A stretch of DNA of 64,000 nucleotides, taken from assembly GCA_025024175.1 (NCBI GenBank), contig QCXZ01000053.1:10106001-10170000 (forward strand). The letters are read 5' to 3'. Position numbers and translations under genes: made by a program. The DNA is from Rhyzopertha dominica. Lineage: Eukaryota > Arthropoda > Insecta > Coleoptera > Bostrichidae. Below the pieces are notes generated by a model that saw nothing but the letters and a program-made list of their open reading frames with translations, was not told the DNA's origin and ran no database searches. Of this stretch, positions 10,900 through 19,859 are shown in pieces. Each line of letters begins with the position of its first letter. Position 1 is the stretch's first letter.

Positions 10900-10914
10900 A
10901 TCCCACTTCTGATA
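10900..10914 (-). promoter_or_regulatory. Likely primer-binding site, tRNA-Leu type
   Basis: Immediately inside the 5' LTR the minus strand reads TATCAGAAGTGGGAT. From memory this matches the complement of the acceptor/T-arm end of animal tRNA-Leu with one mismatch, but without the usual TGG that pairs with the CCA tail. The primer assignment is an inference. Confidence 0.5.
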
Positions 10915-11130
10915 TATTATAATAATTAACTTTTAACACAATAACTTTAAAACAGGAACAATAAATTATACACTTGCTCAGCTAAGTCAACTTGACGCCA
11001 ACGCCAACGCCGTAATATGCCCACCATCCCACCTCCGCGACCTATCGCGGCATACGCCGTGCGCCCGCGCCCTGCAGCTGTAGTATGCTGCCGCCTCGCT
11101 GCTGGTTGCCAGAGATTTATGCTCGTAACA
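10915..11130 (-). repeat. 5' LTR of the gypsy element
   Basis: Identical to 5843-6058 and expected to hold the promoter. The start TGTTACGAG is conventional, while the end (ATAATA) is not the usual CA. The flanks match as ATAT target duplications. Confidence 0.95.
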
Positions 11131-11134
11131 ATAT

Positions 11135-12240
11135 ATCTCAATAACCGCATGGAAGTTACTACATAGACTTGTTTTTCGATAAAGTAGTTCACACTTAAAA
11201 TGATTTAGGTACACTTGGTGCTACAAAAGCTTATTATGAATTCTTAACATGTTTTAATGTTCTGCTTCTTTCTCAAGACTTAAAAAAATTGTTAAAAGTT
11301 AAATGAGTGAGTCGATTTGCACTTATATAGATGAGAAGCAATTTTATTATATTATATTTGTCTACTTGGGCATTGCAAATCCGCTATCACAGTCGTTTAC
11401 AGCTTTAAGCTATGTAATTTTATCCATCCAAATGCAAATTGGTTCACTTAAATATTTGTAAGGGTAGTACAGTTCTAGTAAATAGTAGCGTCCCGATGAT
11501 AAATATTGCTGCGGCCGTAAAGTTATTTATTATATCTGAGTAAGTGATACCTTTAATTGACAATCATTATACTATCACAGCAGCAGCACTGATGTGAATG
11601 TGTTTAATGGGTTGTTTTACTTCTAGATAGCGGATGAGGACGTACACAATCTCAAAAAAAATATCTCATAGCAAATTCAACATTAACTTGACAACTGTTC
11701 AAGATACTTTAACTTTTATCGAATGATACATCGTACAGTATACCAGCAATTTTTATTAATAACAAAACTTAAGACATTTTTCTCTTGGCGTTTCTTGAAA
11801 TGTAGTGTATGTACCTACCAAACTGGTCCCTTTGGGAAATCTTGCGTGGATACCACCCCTCATTTATCACATACTCTTATACAATATTATAATAAAGTCC
11901 CTTTGGAAATATTTTTATTTACAATGAAGGTCTGTTTAAAAATGCATACTTGTTTCAGATGTACCAAATATGACTGAAACGCATTAAAAAAGATAGCTTA
12001 TTTACGCTATCTGGTTTGTCACAAGCATATCGGTGATTTATTTCTTATTTCGACTCCCTGGATAAAAGACTTAAACGAAGACGTATACCATACTTCTGTT
12101 TTATTGAAATATTTATAAATTGTACAAATACTAGGTGCAAAGAAAGAAATTAAAAGAAAATAAGAAAAATCTGACTTGCATTTTGTTGCTGCACCATTTA
12201 AAGCAGTTTCCTATGTTATCGAGTTGGCATATTTGTGTGT
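11135..12240. other. No recognisable gene
   Basis: AT-rich sequence with many stops in all frames. An 84-codon plus-strand ORF (11723-11977) has no recognisable motif. Confidence 0.5.
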
Positions 12241-12289
12241 AGTTTAGCCTAGTGACACTGCAGGCGCTTAGAGTTTCCCATCTATTTGT

Positions 12290-12606
12290 CTTGCCCTTGT
12301 CTATGATTACTACACTGACATATTCTCTGAAAAAATTAGCCTTATAACGTTCAAGAATAAAATATCTTGTAAACTGCTAGAATTATATTAGAGGTAGGGG
12401 CATTTGTATCTGTTTCGAGTACCTCCGTTTGCTTTATACTCAACTGTTGGTTTCTAGACGTTTTGGATTAAATTATTTTGCTAATTTTATATGGAACTGC
12501 CCCTAATGTAAAACGGCTCTGCCGATTTAGAGAGCTTTTGTACTATGTATATCTTGTACATTGCTCAATAAACAGTATTATTATTATTTTCATTATTATT
12601 ATTATT
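12290..12606 (+). mobile_element. 3' end of a LINE with ATT-repeat tail
   Basis: Reads like the last residues of a LINE polymerase (ITFKNKISCKLL near 12345-12380) followed by a 3' UTR ending ...CAATAAACAGTATTATTATT at about 12568-12587. The tail of repeated ATT (12578-12606) is the kind on which CR1/jockey-like elements prime. Only the 3' end is present. Confidence 0.6.
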
Positions 12607-12680
12607 CAGAATGTTTCACAATGAATGCACCTTTGAATCCATTCAACATATTCAAATCTTGCACATTCTATCATTTTCAG
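12603..12680. repeat. Repeat shared with 59336-59396
   Basis: TGAATGCACCTTTGAATCCA and its flanks occur at both places in the same orientation (GTTTCACAATG here, GTTTCACGATG there). Family unknown. Confidence 0.75.
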
Positions 12681-12762
12681 TAGAATAAAGTACCTACATT
12701 CAATATTTGCTACAGAGACAAAATTTCAATTACCATCACACATAGCAACAATTCAACTTTAC

Positions 12763-12852
12763 CTTGCTTCTATTCCTGATGCTCGGGTAATCCTCTTTTG
12801 AAGGCTTCCTCCTCTTATCCTTGAGGATCATCCTGGCGGCCGCGAACGCCAT
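12763..12852 (-). CDS. Candidate first coding exon of an unidentified host gene
   Basis: On the minus strand an ATG at 12852 opens 30 codons (MAFAAARMILKDKRRKPSKE, then DYPSIRNRSK). They end in AAG followed directly by GTAAAG, a strong splice donor in phase 0. The start context is AAAATGG. The peptide is an alanine-rich start followed by a very basic segment, possibly a nuclear-localisation stretch. Reading on into the presumed intron meets a stop after eight more codons. The upstream 100 bases are GC-rich and unlike the surrounding transposons. I do not recognise the protein. Its remaining exons would lie below position 12757, probably beyond the left edge. It could also be a chance ORF. Confidence 0.45.
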
Positions 12853-13080
12853 TTTATTTTATTAACCTATTACTTTTTATCACTTATTATTGCCGGGCGT
12901 TTATTGCTCGATCGCGACGTCCCATTTCCCGGGGTTTTCACTGGTCGTCCGTATGGAACATTAACACGCTACATGGATGGTCTCACTTGTTGTACTGATG
13001 CATGACGAAGGCGTGACCAAGGACGGGTTATTAATTGTCTATTTAGGGGCTGCACGCTACCAGAGACACACCCAGCTAAC
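12853..13080 (-). promoter_or_regulatory. GC-rich upstream region of the candidate exon
   Basis: Contains GATCGCGACGTCCC, TTCCCGGGG and GGCGGCCGCG-type islands in otherwise AT-rich DNA, directly upstream of the ATG at 12852. No clear TATA box. Called a candidate promoter/5' UTR by position and composition only. Confidence 0.3.
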
Positions 13081-13659
13081 GATAGGGAGTTTTGCGACGA
13101 TCCGACACAAAAATTGGAAATGACACGCGCTCCTTTTCAAATGGAGATTTGTGGCTAATGATGATGGCTTTCTAATTATTACCTTCTAAAGACATATACA
13201 AGCGAATTACACGTTTATTAGATTGAACTTTTTTAATGTTACACTCTTTTGTTATATTTAAATTTTCTCCAGCATATTCAAGACAAGCTATTGGGATCTC
13301 AGATTAAGATTGCAGCGCCAGCGGAATTGGGTATTTGCCATGTATTTATATTTTATTAAATTGCATATTAATAGGTAGCATCTAATCCACAAAACAGGTG
13401 TGACAGCTTATAAATTCGAAAAAATTGATCGCAAGGTGTATTTTTAATATTAAAAATGTGAATATTTAAAGGGACCGCCAAAACGCGAACATATTGGCCG
13501 TGACGTCAGGTGTCTTGTAAATGGCTGTTTGTTTACATTTGGGGTCAGCGCGTCACGCGTCAGCCTCAGCCCGTCAATTTATCAGTTTGTTGTTTGCGTC
13601 CATTTTGTGACAAGCAAATTAAAATACGCCAAGAAAAAGTGAAATACTTAAGGGTTATG

Positions 13660-13752
13660 ACTTCTGAAGGCATATTCATTGCTATGGAAGTTGTGTACAG
13701 CGACGAGCGGTTCAACGCAGCGGAAATAAGAAACGTAAAAGCAACAGCATAA
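13660..13752 (+). pseudogene. Decayed exon resembling the N-terminus of a SWIM/YqaJ-type insect protein
   Basis: The C-terminal part of the ORF at 13510-13752 reads VVYSDERFNAAEIRNVKATA, closely related to FIKNDPRFNAAEI...GAKAAV in the element at 16008-17145. The pattern RFNAAEIRGxKA recalls the start of a large insect family with SWIM zinc finger and YqaJ exonuclease domains, known here only by resemblance. The exon is followed by ATAAGT where a GTAAGT donor would be expected, so splicing is probably lost. Confidence 0.5.
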
Positions 13753-14121
13753 GTGAACTTTTTCTCAAATTAACGTAGCATTGATAATTTTATCACAGTG
13801 GGTTGTTGGAAATATACTATTTGTAAATATAAAAATGTAAGAATCAAAAATGTATCCCANACTTNTCATTTACTTTNGAGGTCAGAATAAATATAAATTG
13901 CGATTTATTTTCGAGGCTCTTGCGNCTCGTTTCCGGTCTGGCTAACAGTCGAATATATGGGGAACAACGTCGTTCTTTATTATAACATTTCCCTCTATTA
14001 ACTTAAAACGCATATAATTTTTCATATCCTCTTCAAGCTATAACAAAATGGAAACTGAATGGTAAACACTTATAACCCCGAAAAAGAATAATAAAACTTA
14101 CAGTTAGAATTAAGATGATCT

Positions 14122-14300
14122 TCATAACAGAAAAACAAACTGCGATTTCGGCATATCACGTCTAGGGGCCTTAAACAACTTTTTCATACGTTGATAATTT
14201 CGAGGAACGGTTACAAAAGCTTTGTTAGCTGTACTGACTGAAGTACTTTTATAACCANGTACAAAACAACACTTGTTTTGTTTTCCATACATAATAGATG
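14122..14300 (-). pseudogene. Decayed THAP-domain exon
   Basis: The minus-strand frame reads NKCCFV, then GYKSTSVSTANKAF, then VPRNYQRMKKLFKAPRRDMP, then runs into a stop. Spacing and residues fit the first half of a THAP zinc finger (CxxxGC start, FxxVP, RxxKxxxxKAxRRD). Here the second cysteine is tyrosine. In copy 2 (about 44500-44550) the corresponding codons read CCFVEGCKSTSVS, keeping that cysteine. The CxxH end is not readable. THAP domains bind DNA in P/Kolobok-type transposases and in host regulators. This exon faces the SWIM/YqaJ-like exon in convergent orientation. Confidence 0.6.
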
Positions 14301-14954
14301 CTTGTAAAACTACACAAATCACTTTTTGGTGCGACCTCTTACACAGTCCTTTCAATAAACACCACACAAAAGATTTTTCAATACAAGAATAATACTACAC
14401 CATTAAACAGCACGCTCCTCGGTAATGTTTACATGACACTTGACGTCACGAGTTGAATCACCTTGGATAAAAGTGTTTTGGCGGTGACTCCTAAGATTCG
14501 AATTTCAGACCTGAAATTCTCTACCTACAAATATTTTTTTGTTTTTTTTTAACATGGCGTGCGATATATATGCACTTCAAGATTCATTTTACGTAATTTT
14601 CAAAAAAGAGTGATAATACCCAATTATTCACGAACTGGTGAAACTTTCTGCTGAAATTGGGGACGTCGCATTATCGCGAGTTTTATTTAACATTTAACAT
14701 TAGTTATATTGGAGAAAATAATGGTGCAATATACTAAGGTGTCCCGTAAGATCGTGGCCAGTTGAAGCTAAAATTTTCAAAAATAATTTTCTATGACGCT
14801 TAATCAAATCGATTAAGATTTGGTATTATTTTGTAGTATTTTTATTCCTTTTTAAAATGATGTATTGGTTTTTGCAATTGAAATTGAAAACAAATATTTT
14901 TAAGTTCTCAAATGACACACGAAAAATTTGTGATTTGTGTACTTCTGCGTCACT

Positions 14955-15445
14955 ATCTGCAAGTTATTTGAGCTATCGAGATGAAACTTGGTATGTGGGT
15001 GTAGTTTGTTACATCTTTTGGTGGAAAATTTTTCCTTTAATGCTTTGGAAAATGTACCGGAAAAACTAGAAATTTACGCCACTAAAATTTGAAATTGAAT
15101 TTACTTGTCGTGATGAATAACGATAGCCCTTGATGAAGTAATTTTAATCTGTAAAGGAAATTTTTCACTATATTTTCCGTATGTGCTCGAATTTGGTCCT
15201 CCCTAACATTTTCCGACGATTTAGAAAATTTCCTTTTACATTGAAAGTATTTCATCAATACTTATCGATATTTAAAACGGTATGTAAACATAACTTTAAA
15301 TTTTAGTTCCATAAATTTGGGAAGTTTTACCGGTATTTTCGGTGTATTTTCCAAAACATTTAAGGAAAACCAGATATCCACCAAAAGATACATCATAATA
15401 AACTACACCTACATACCAAATTTCATCCCTATAGCTAAAATACTA
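14955..15445. repeat. Foldback element with long inverted arms
   Basis: TGTAGTTTGTTACATCTTTTGGTGG (about 15010-15034) and the following GGAAAATGTACCGG face inverted versions at about 15345-15410. An inner pair (TTGATGAAGTA at about 15131, complement near 15250-15260) continues the arms. The outer limits are vague. Confidence 0.75.
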
Positions 15446-15743
15446 TATACCAGACTTGAAAACAATAGCAACTCGAAATCTCGATTTTGTACGCAACCGT
15501 GAGTAAGCTATGTAAAATGCCCAAGCAATACGACCATAAACTTTTAGCACGAAAATATAAATTTTTATTTTTAATTGGAAAATCGATTCAAAATAACCGG
15601 ACTCCCGGAATCTCAAAGCGATTGAGTACATTCGTCGGGGTATCTGGAATGCAACAGTGAAAACCGCAAGTTTCTATCTTTTTTCGTTCGCCGAATACGG
15701 CTCTCTAAAGTTTGGCATAAACTTGGTTCAACCAAATTTGGAG

Positions 15744-15782
15744 GAAACGTTTCGACCACTGCTGTGGTGACAATCTTCAGAA
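15744..15782 (-). ncRNA. Degraded hammerhead motif in a Penelope-type tail
   Basis: The minus strand reads CTGAAGA, a stem-loop ACCACAGCAGTGGT, then CGAAACGTTT. Core strings CTGANGA and GAAAC are present, but stem II is asymmetric (about two bases missing on its 3' side), so folding is doubtful. Confidence 0.45.
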
Positions 15783-16309
15783 TTAAGTTCAACCCTGCGA
15801 ACACAAACTGTTTGTGTTCTCACAAAGACAACTATGTTTCTTTCCGTTTGCGTTCTGCCAAATGTATATAATGGACAAATCATAATATGTCTTTCGGATA
15901 TAGATACTCAAAGCAGCTTATGAAATCATCATTGTCAATAAGAATCCTAGACTTCCTTCACTGCTTCACATGATATCTCGCAGGGGCAGAATGCTTTTTA
16001 TTGAATTGGGTGTGTTCACTAGTTATAAAATATAAACTTTTATACATTAAAAAGAGTACTTAATTAATTAAGTGTGTATCTGTATCCATAACGCTGCAAA
16101 ATTTTGTTTAACCAAAATAAATTGTTTACAACTTCTCAGTGCGCAACGTGGCAACAACGCAGTTTAAAGACGCGCTCAGATTGACTAGGACTGGCTGTGA
16201 CGTATCACCCGATGTAAACAAGATAGCGTCCCCTACTTTCCGTATTTCGTTTGCGTTACTGGTTATGTTTGAGAGTGTTCTCGTTTGTTTTTTTTATAAA
16301 TTCAACAAT

Positions 16310-16441
16310 ATGTCGTCGGAATGTTTTGTTAAAGCGTCTTCCAACCATTTGCCGGCTGTAGATTTGTTTATAGTCACCGAATTTATCAAGAACGACCCAC
16401 GTTTTAATGCTGCCGAAATTANAGGCGCTAAAGCAGCAGTA
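16310..16441 (+). pseudogene. SWIM/YqaJ-like exon 1
   Basis: An ATG at 16310 opens MSSECFVKASSNHL..., continuing through VDLFIVTEFIKNDPRFNAAEI to KAAV and then a stop. The expected splice donor after KAAV reads ATAAGT. This is the best preserved of the three copies of this exon in the window. The function of the full protein (SWIM finger plus YqaJ-type nuclease) is inferred from remembered family resemblance, and only the N-terminal piece is here. Confidence 0.55.
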
Positions 16442-16571
16442 TAAGTAATTAATAAAGCAGCTTAATCTGCAATTTAATACATTATGGATCATTGATATTA
16501 TGAACGAAATGCATCTTTTTTCAAGTGCAAGTCGTGAGTAACACGGAGATGCAGCTATAGGTTATTTTCAG

Positions 16572-16690
16572 GTGAAGCAAGAGGGGCCTATATGTATACT
16601 GCAGTCCAAGATATGCCCGGAACACAAAGATCGTGCAAAAAATTATGCAGTTACTCTAAGTCTCACAACAGTAAAATGTCGATTTTGTCT
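16572..16690 (+). pseudogene. SWIM/YqaJ-like exon 2 fragment
   Basis: Preceded by TTATTTTCAG, a good splice acceptor. It reads VKQEGPICILQSKICPEHKD, then RAKNYAVTLSL. The pattern VKxEGxxCxVxxxxCPEHxxxxKxYxVTL is what I recall just before the SWIM CxC...GGCKH motif in large insect gene families. The SWIM cysteines themselves are not recognisable. It lies about 130 bases after exon 1, inside the same transposon, which supports one spliced gene carried by the element. Confidence 0.55.
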
Positions 16691-17149
16691 TGGTCATACC
16701 CCTTCTGGCTGCTTTAAACCATCTCCGTTTGCGTTCGTAGTCTCCGGGTACACTTACGAATATTTTGTTGAGACTATTGACGGATGTATTTGAAATTTGA
16801 ACACAGGCACAATGCACCATCTGCTGTTAGCTTCTGGTTTGTACATGCTTAAGCATTCTCCCAGTTGTTAGGANGGGTCCGTTAAAAGCTAGAAAACAAC
16901 TCGTTTCACTCGGCACAAGCAAAGGCACGTAGGTAACATAACCTATATTCTTTGTTTACATCGGGTGCTACGTCACACCATCTACATCCCGGAACACTGC
17001 GTTTGTGTGGTTAATTTTTATATTTGAACTTCAGAACGGTTTTTTTCGAAAACGGGTCCTAGAAAAAATTTGAAATTTTTAGGACGTAACAAAGGTGCTC
17101 CAAATATACACATGGCATGATTTCTAAAAAAATGTGAAAACACCCAATT

Positions 17150-17960
17150 GTGTGTACAACATGAATACGTAAAAAATTAACTGTCATAAAAATTATACTG
17201 GATGTTTCAATGAAAACAAGCTACTCTCTATAATTTCTACGGAAGACAAATTCGAGTAAAACCCTCAAATGCTGAAACAGTTCGATTCAATTTCAGAAAC
17301 GGACATCTTGTGATGTGCGTGATGTGTACCATTTGAAGGAATTTTTGAATGAGAAAGACGGATCCAGTAAAACCTCATTTATAAGATCTTTAAAAAACCC
17401 GCTTTAAAAATGCGTAGGAAAAGCGATCAAATGCTCTTCTGAAATTTCAACTTTTGTAAGGAAAGGTTAAATCACGAGAATTTTCCATTTCCTTAAAAGT
17501 AAAATATGACTAAATTTTCTTTTCAATAGTAATAAAAAAATAAATCACAAAACTTAAGCAGTGGGCGGCATTCAGGTTTTCTTAAAAATAATAATACTCT
17601 AAAAAACGCTGTTTCTTTCAATGCGTTCTTTTTGGGTCCAGTGTGGATTTTTTCAGATCTTATCAAAAATACAATTGTCATAAACAAGGTGTAAATTCCT
17701 TAACACTATAGAAAGGATTTTCAATTAATAAATACTTTACAAAGGTTTTTAATTCATTGTAAATAAGAATTTTAATCTCGACATGCAATAAATTATGAAA
17801 TTGTATACAGCAATGGATGATGCTGATTTTCGTTCTAGAAAGATAAAAAAATATTTTATTAGATGGCGATTTCTGCCAGCGTGAATATAATTAAATAGTT
17901 CACAAGAACCGACATAACCATGCACAAATGTAAGACACTGGAATATGTAGGTATGCAGAC
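17150..17960. other. No recognisable gene
   Basis: AT-rich with short low-complexity runs; no coding or repeat structure identified. Confidence 0.5.
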
Positions 17961-17967
17961 GTGACTG

Positions 17968-18183
17968 TTAAAATTTTAAGCGTTTAAAGAATTCGCGGAA
18001 ATCTTCTGGAAAACCAAATCCTACGATGACTCTGACACATTTTCTTTGTAGTTTAAATACCCTTCTTGTATAAAAAGAATGTCCCCACACAGGAATGGCA
18101 AACGAAATTAAACTGCGTATTAAGGCACGGTATGCAGTAATTAGCGTTACATTAGATATATTTGTCTTCAACTGATGAAGCAT
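17968..18183 (-). pseudogene. LINE polymerase C-terminal fragment
   Basis: Minus-strand reading LITAYRALIRSLISFAIPVW, then KLQRKCVRVIVGFGFPEDFR, matches the post-catalytic part of CR1/jockey polymerases (YxSLIxSxxxYxxxxWG...IFxLQKKxIRxI). Upstream sequence to about 18400 gives more of the polymerase only in broken frames. Old and truncated. Confidence 0.7.
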
Positions 18184-18451
18184 TAACTAATTTGTGGAAA
18201 GTTTGGATACTGCGTGTTCAATATGAGTTTCCCATATCGTAACAGAATAAAAAACATGATATGTCTTATTATGATTTACTACTAAGCGATTTATAGAAAA
18301 CCAATCCATTATATGAAGTTAGTTTTCAAGCATTTTCTTCGCAAGATCTTTTAAAGACAAGTCGGAATAAAACAAGAGAAACTTGGTTTGAAGGCTTCCG
18401 TGGTTGTTGTCAATGACATATTGTTTTCCGGGCTGGTTCCCACGTTACTTA

Positions 18452-18500
18452 TTTGACTTTGACGTTTCAACACTCATATCGGTGTCTTCCTCAGAAGTAG
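18452..18500 (-). ncRNA. Hammerhead ribozyme motif in Penelope tail
   Basis: The minus strand has CTGAGGA, one extra A, stem II GACAC/GTGTT closed by a short loop, then GAAACGTC. All core strings (CTGANGA, GAAA, U16.1-H17 as TC) are intact. Stem III would be the palindrome ACGT, which suits a dimer. Short flanking ACTT and AAGT could form stem I with one offset. Confidence 0.65.
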
Positions 18501-18540
18501 CTCTGAAACTGAAGTGTGCTAGTATAAATACTCGTCCGGT

Positions 18541-18804
18541 TTACTGATGCATGGGCGTTGTTACGCATGACCGGTTATAATTGTGCGGATTCTTCTGGAT
18601 TTCGATGGCTTCCTTGTACAGTCTCGGCCAGAATCTCGCTTCCCTTGAGAGAATTTGTGCCTCCTCGAATTTGATGTTGTGGCTAGTCTCCATTAGGTGT
18701 TCTACTAGAGCCGACCTGTCACATTGCCGGTCTCTTGTATCCCTGATGTGCTCCTTGATTCTCATGCTGATGTGCCTTCCGGTCACCGCTTTCTCCGCTA
18801 ACAT
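18541..18804 (-). pseudogene. Penelope GIY-YIG endonuclease domain
   Basis: Reads TGRHISMRIKEHIRDTRDRQ, then VEHLMETSHNIKFEEAQIL, then EAIEIQKNPHNYNR. These are the GIY-YIG segments of Penelope-like elements: TGRxxxxRxKEH, the AEH...H segment and EAIEIxKxxxNxNRD. The domain nicks DNA for integration. Its N-terminal YIG half is cut at 18805, where an N occurs. Across the junction the other element begins in opposite orientation. Confidence 0.85.
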
Positions 18805-18849
18805 TCNCTTGGAAGCCTTCTTTCACCGTCTGGCCGCATGGAGAACAAA

Positions 18850-19269
18850 ACATAAAGGAGTTCCTGGACCATCGGCATACAATTCACGATGAAGGTGGAG
18901 ACCCATGGCGCCCTACACTTCCTGGATGTGATGGTGACAAGGAAACAAGACGGCACGCTAGGACATCGGGTCTATAGGAAGCCAACCCACACGGATCGCT
19001 ACCTGCATGCAGATTCACACCACCACCCCGCCCAAAAACAAGGAGTCATCAACACGCTGATGCAACGAGCGAAGCTAGTCAGCGAACCAGACCACCTAGA
19101 AGAGGAATTAGAACATCTACGAAGAGCACTACAGAAGAACGGATTTCCTAAAAACAGAGTGAGAAGGCTATCAACATGCAACCTCGGAGGAAGGAACCAA
19201 AAGAGCACANCGCTGCAGCATACCTGCCCTACGTCAATGGATGTATGGATAAGATCGGACGGTTGCTGA
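18850..19269 (+). pseudogene. Penelope reverse transcriptase, C-terminal part
   Basis: Reads LHFLDVMVTRKQDGTL, then VYRKPTHTDRYLHADSHHHP, then a helical EEELEHLRRALQKNGFP. This is the diagnostic end of Penelope polymerases (LPFLDVxVxRxxDGxL, YRKPTHTDRYL, HHPxxK). Just upstream, EFLDHRH-type codons in another frame represent the preceding helix. Catalytic motifs A to C are not in the window. A stop and an N near 19210 break the link to the endonuclease. Confidence 0.9.
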
Positions 19270-19329
19270 AAAGACATCATATATACACCATCTTCACCGC
19301 CTCGGCAATTTAGCTAACGCTTTTTTGAA

Positions 19330-19724
19330 ATATCGTTTGACGACCGAGGAGCTACAAACACAAGGTTTGTATAGCATCCCATGCAGCTGTGAGAAGGTTT
19401 TGCATCAGCCAAACCGGAAGACACATCAGCACGAGAATCAAGGAGCACATCAGGGATACCAGAGACCGGCAATGTGACAGGTCGGCTGGAGCAGAACACC
19501 TAATAGACACTGGCCACAACATAAAATTTGAGGAGGAACAAATTCTGTCAAGGGAAGCGAGATTCTGGCTAAGATTGTGCAAGGAAGCCGTCGAAATTCA
19601 GAAGAATCCCCACAATTATATCCAAGACCGAGGCATCGAACTCCCTGGAATCTGGAAACCGGTCATGCGTAACAACGTCCACCCATCAGTGAACCAGACG
19701 AGTATAAATACCGGAGCGGATTAG
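19330..19724 (+). pseudogene. Penelope GIY-YIG endonuclease, frameshifted
   Basis: 19370-19400 encodes YSIPCSCEK (a zinc-binding CxC lead-in), then the frame shifts and 19389-19724 continues TGRHISTRIKEHIRDTRDRQ, AEHLIDTGHNIKFEEEQILS, EAVEIQKNPHNY and a final LPGIWKPVM. That is a near-complete GIY-YIG domain, with the YIG strand disrupted by a frameshift near 19395-19405. Acts in target nicking when intact. Confidence 0.9.
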
Positions 19725-19741
19725 GACACTTCACTTTTAGA

Positions 19742-19795
19742 GCTACTTCTGACGAAGACACTGACATGAGTGTCAAAACGTCAAGGCCAAATATG
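19742..19795 (+). ncRNA. Hammerhead ribozyme motif in Penelope tail, core base changed
   Basis: CTGACGA (19749-19755), extra A, stem II GACACT/AGTGTC (6 bp), then AAAACGTC. Relative to the copy at 18452-18500 the first base of GAAA is A, which should weaken or abolish cleavage. Stem III palindrome ACGT is retained. Confidence 0.6.
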
Positions 19796-19859
19796 CAACG
19801 TAGGAACAAGTCCGGAAAACAACATGTCAATGAGAAACTTGATGTACTTCCACAAATAG

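Larger units (their letters stand above)
5843..11130 (-). mobile_element. Young Ty3/gypsy LTR retrotransposon, minus strand
   Basis: Two 216-bp LTRs (5843-6058 and 10915-11130) are identical base for base. They enclose one long gag-pol frame on the minus strand and are flanked by the 4-bp duplication ATAT (5839-5842, 11131-11134). Total length is 5288 bp. The element begins TGTTACGAG on its own strand. There is no envelope gene. Identical LTRs imply recent insertion, and only one disabling lesion was found, a frameshift near 6425. The element is far more GC-rich than its flanks and has an extreme excess of GGCG on its coding strand. Confidence 0.95.
13329..14621. mobile_element. AATT-duplicating DNA transposon, copy 1 (1293 bp)
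   Basis: Ends are GGGTATT...AATACCC, flanked by AATT on both sides (13325-13328 and 14622-14625). Subterminal inverted blocks include ACCGCCAAAAC (about 13475) facing its complement near 14478-14488, each next to a GTGACGTCA-like block (the right one lacks the first base or two). About 90 percent similar to 43583-44849. It carries decayed exons but no transposase core, so it is non-autonomous. Single-base Ns occur at five sites. Confidence 0.9.
16008..17145. mobile_element. AATT-duplicating DNA transposon, divergent copy 3 (1138 bp)
   Basis: Ends GGGTGTGTTCAC and GTGAAAACACCC are inverted repeats (11 of 12), flanked by AATT on each side (16004-16007, 17146-17149). A subterminal inverted block GTTTACATCGGGTG (about 16956-16969) faces its complement near 16209-16222. 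The sequence is otherwise unlike copies 1 and 2 but carries the homologous RFNAAEI exon, so it is a different subfamily. Confidence 0.9.
18400..18805 (-). mobile_element. Penelope-like element 3' part, minus strand
   Basis: Contains the GIY-YIG endonuclease end and the tail with a hammerhead motif. It abuts head-to-head the plus-strand Penelope-like element starting at about 18812. The two share near-identical GIY-YIG and tail sequences, so they are the same family. Confidence 0.85.
18812..19800 (+). mobile_element. Penelope-like element 3' part, plus strand
   Basis: Holds the end of reverse transcriptase, the GIY-YIG endonuclease and the hammerhead-bearing tail, in that order, with several frameshifts. 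Arranged head-to-head with 18400-18805. Confidence 0.9.
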
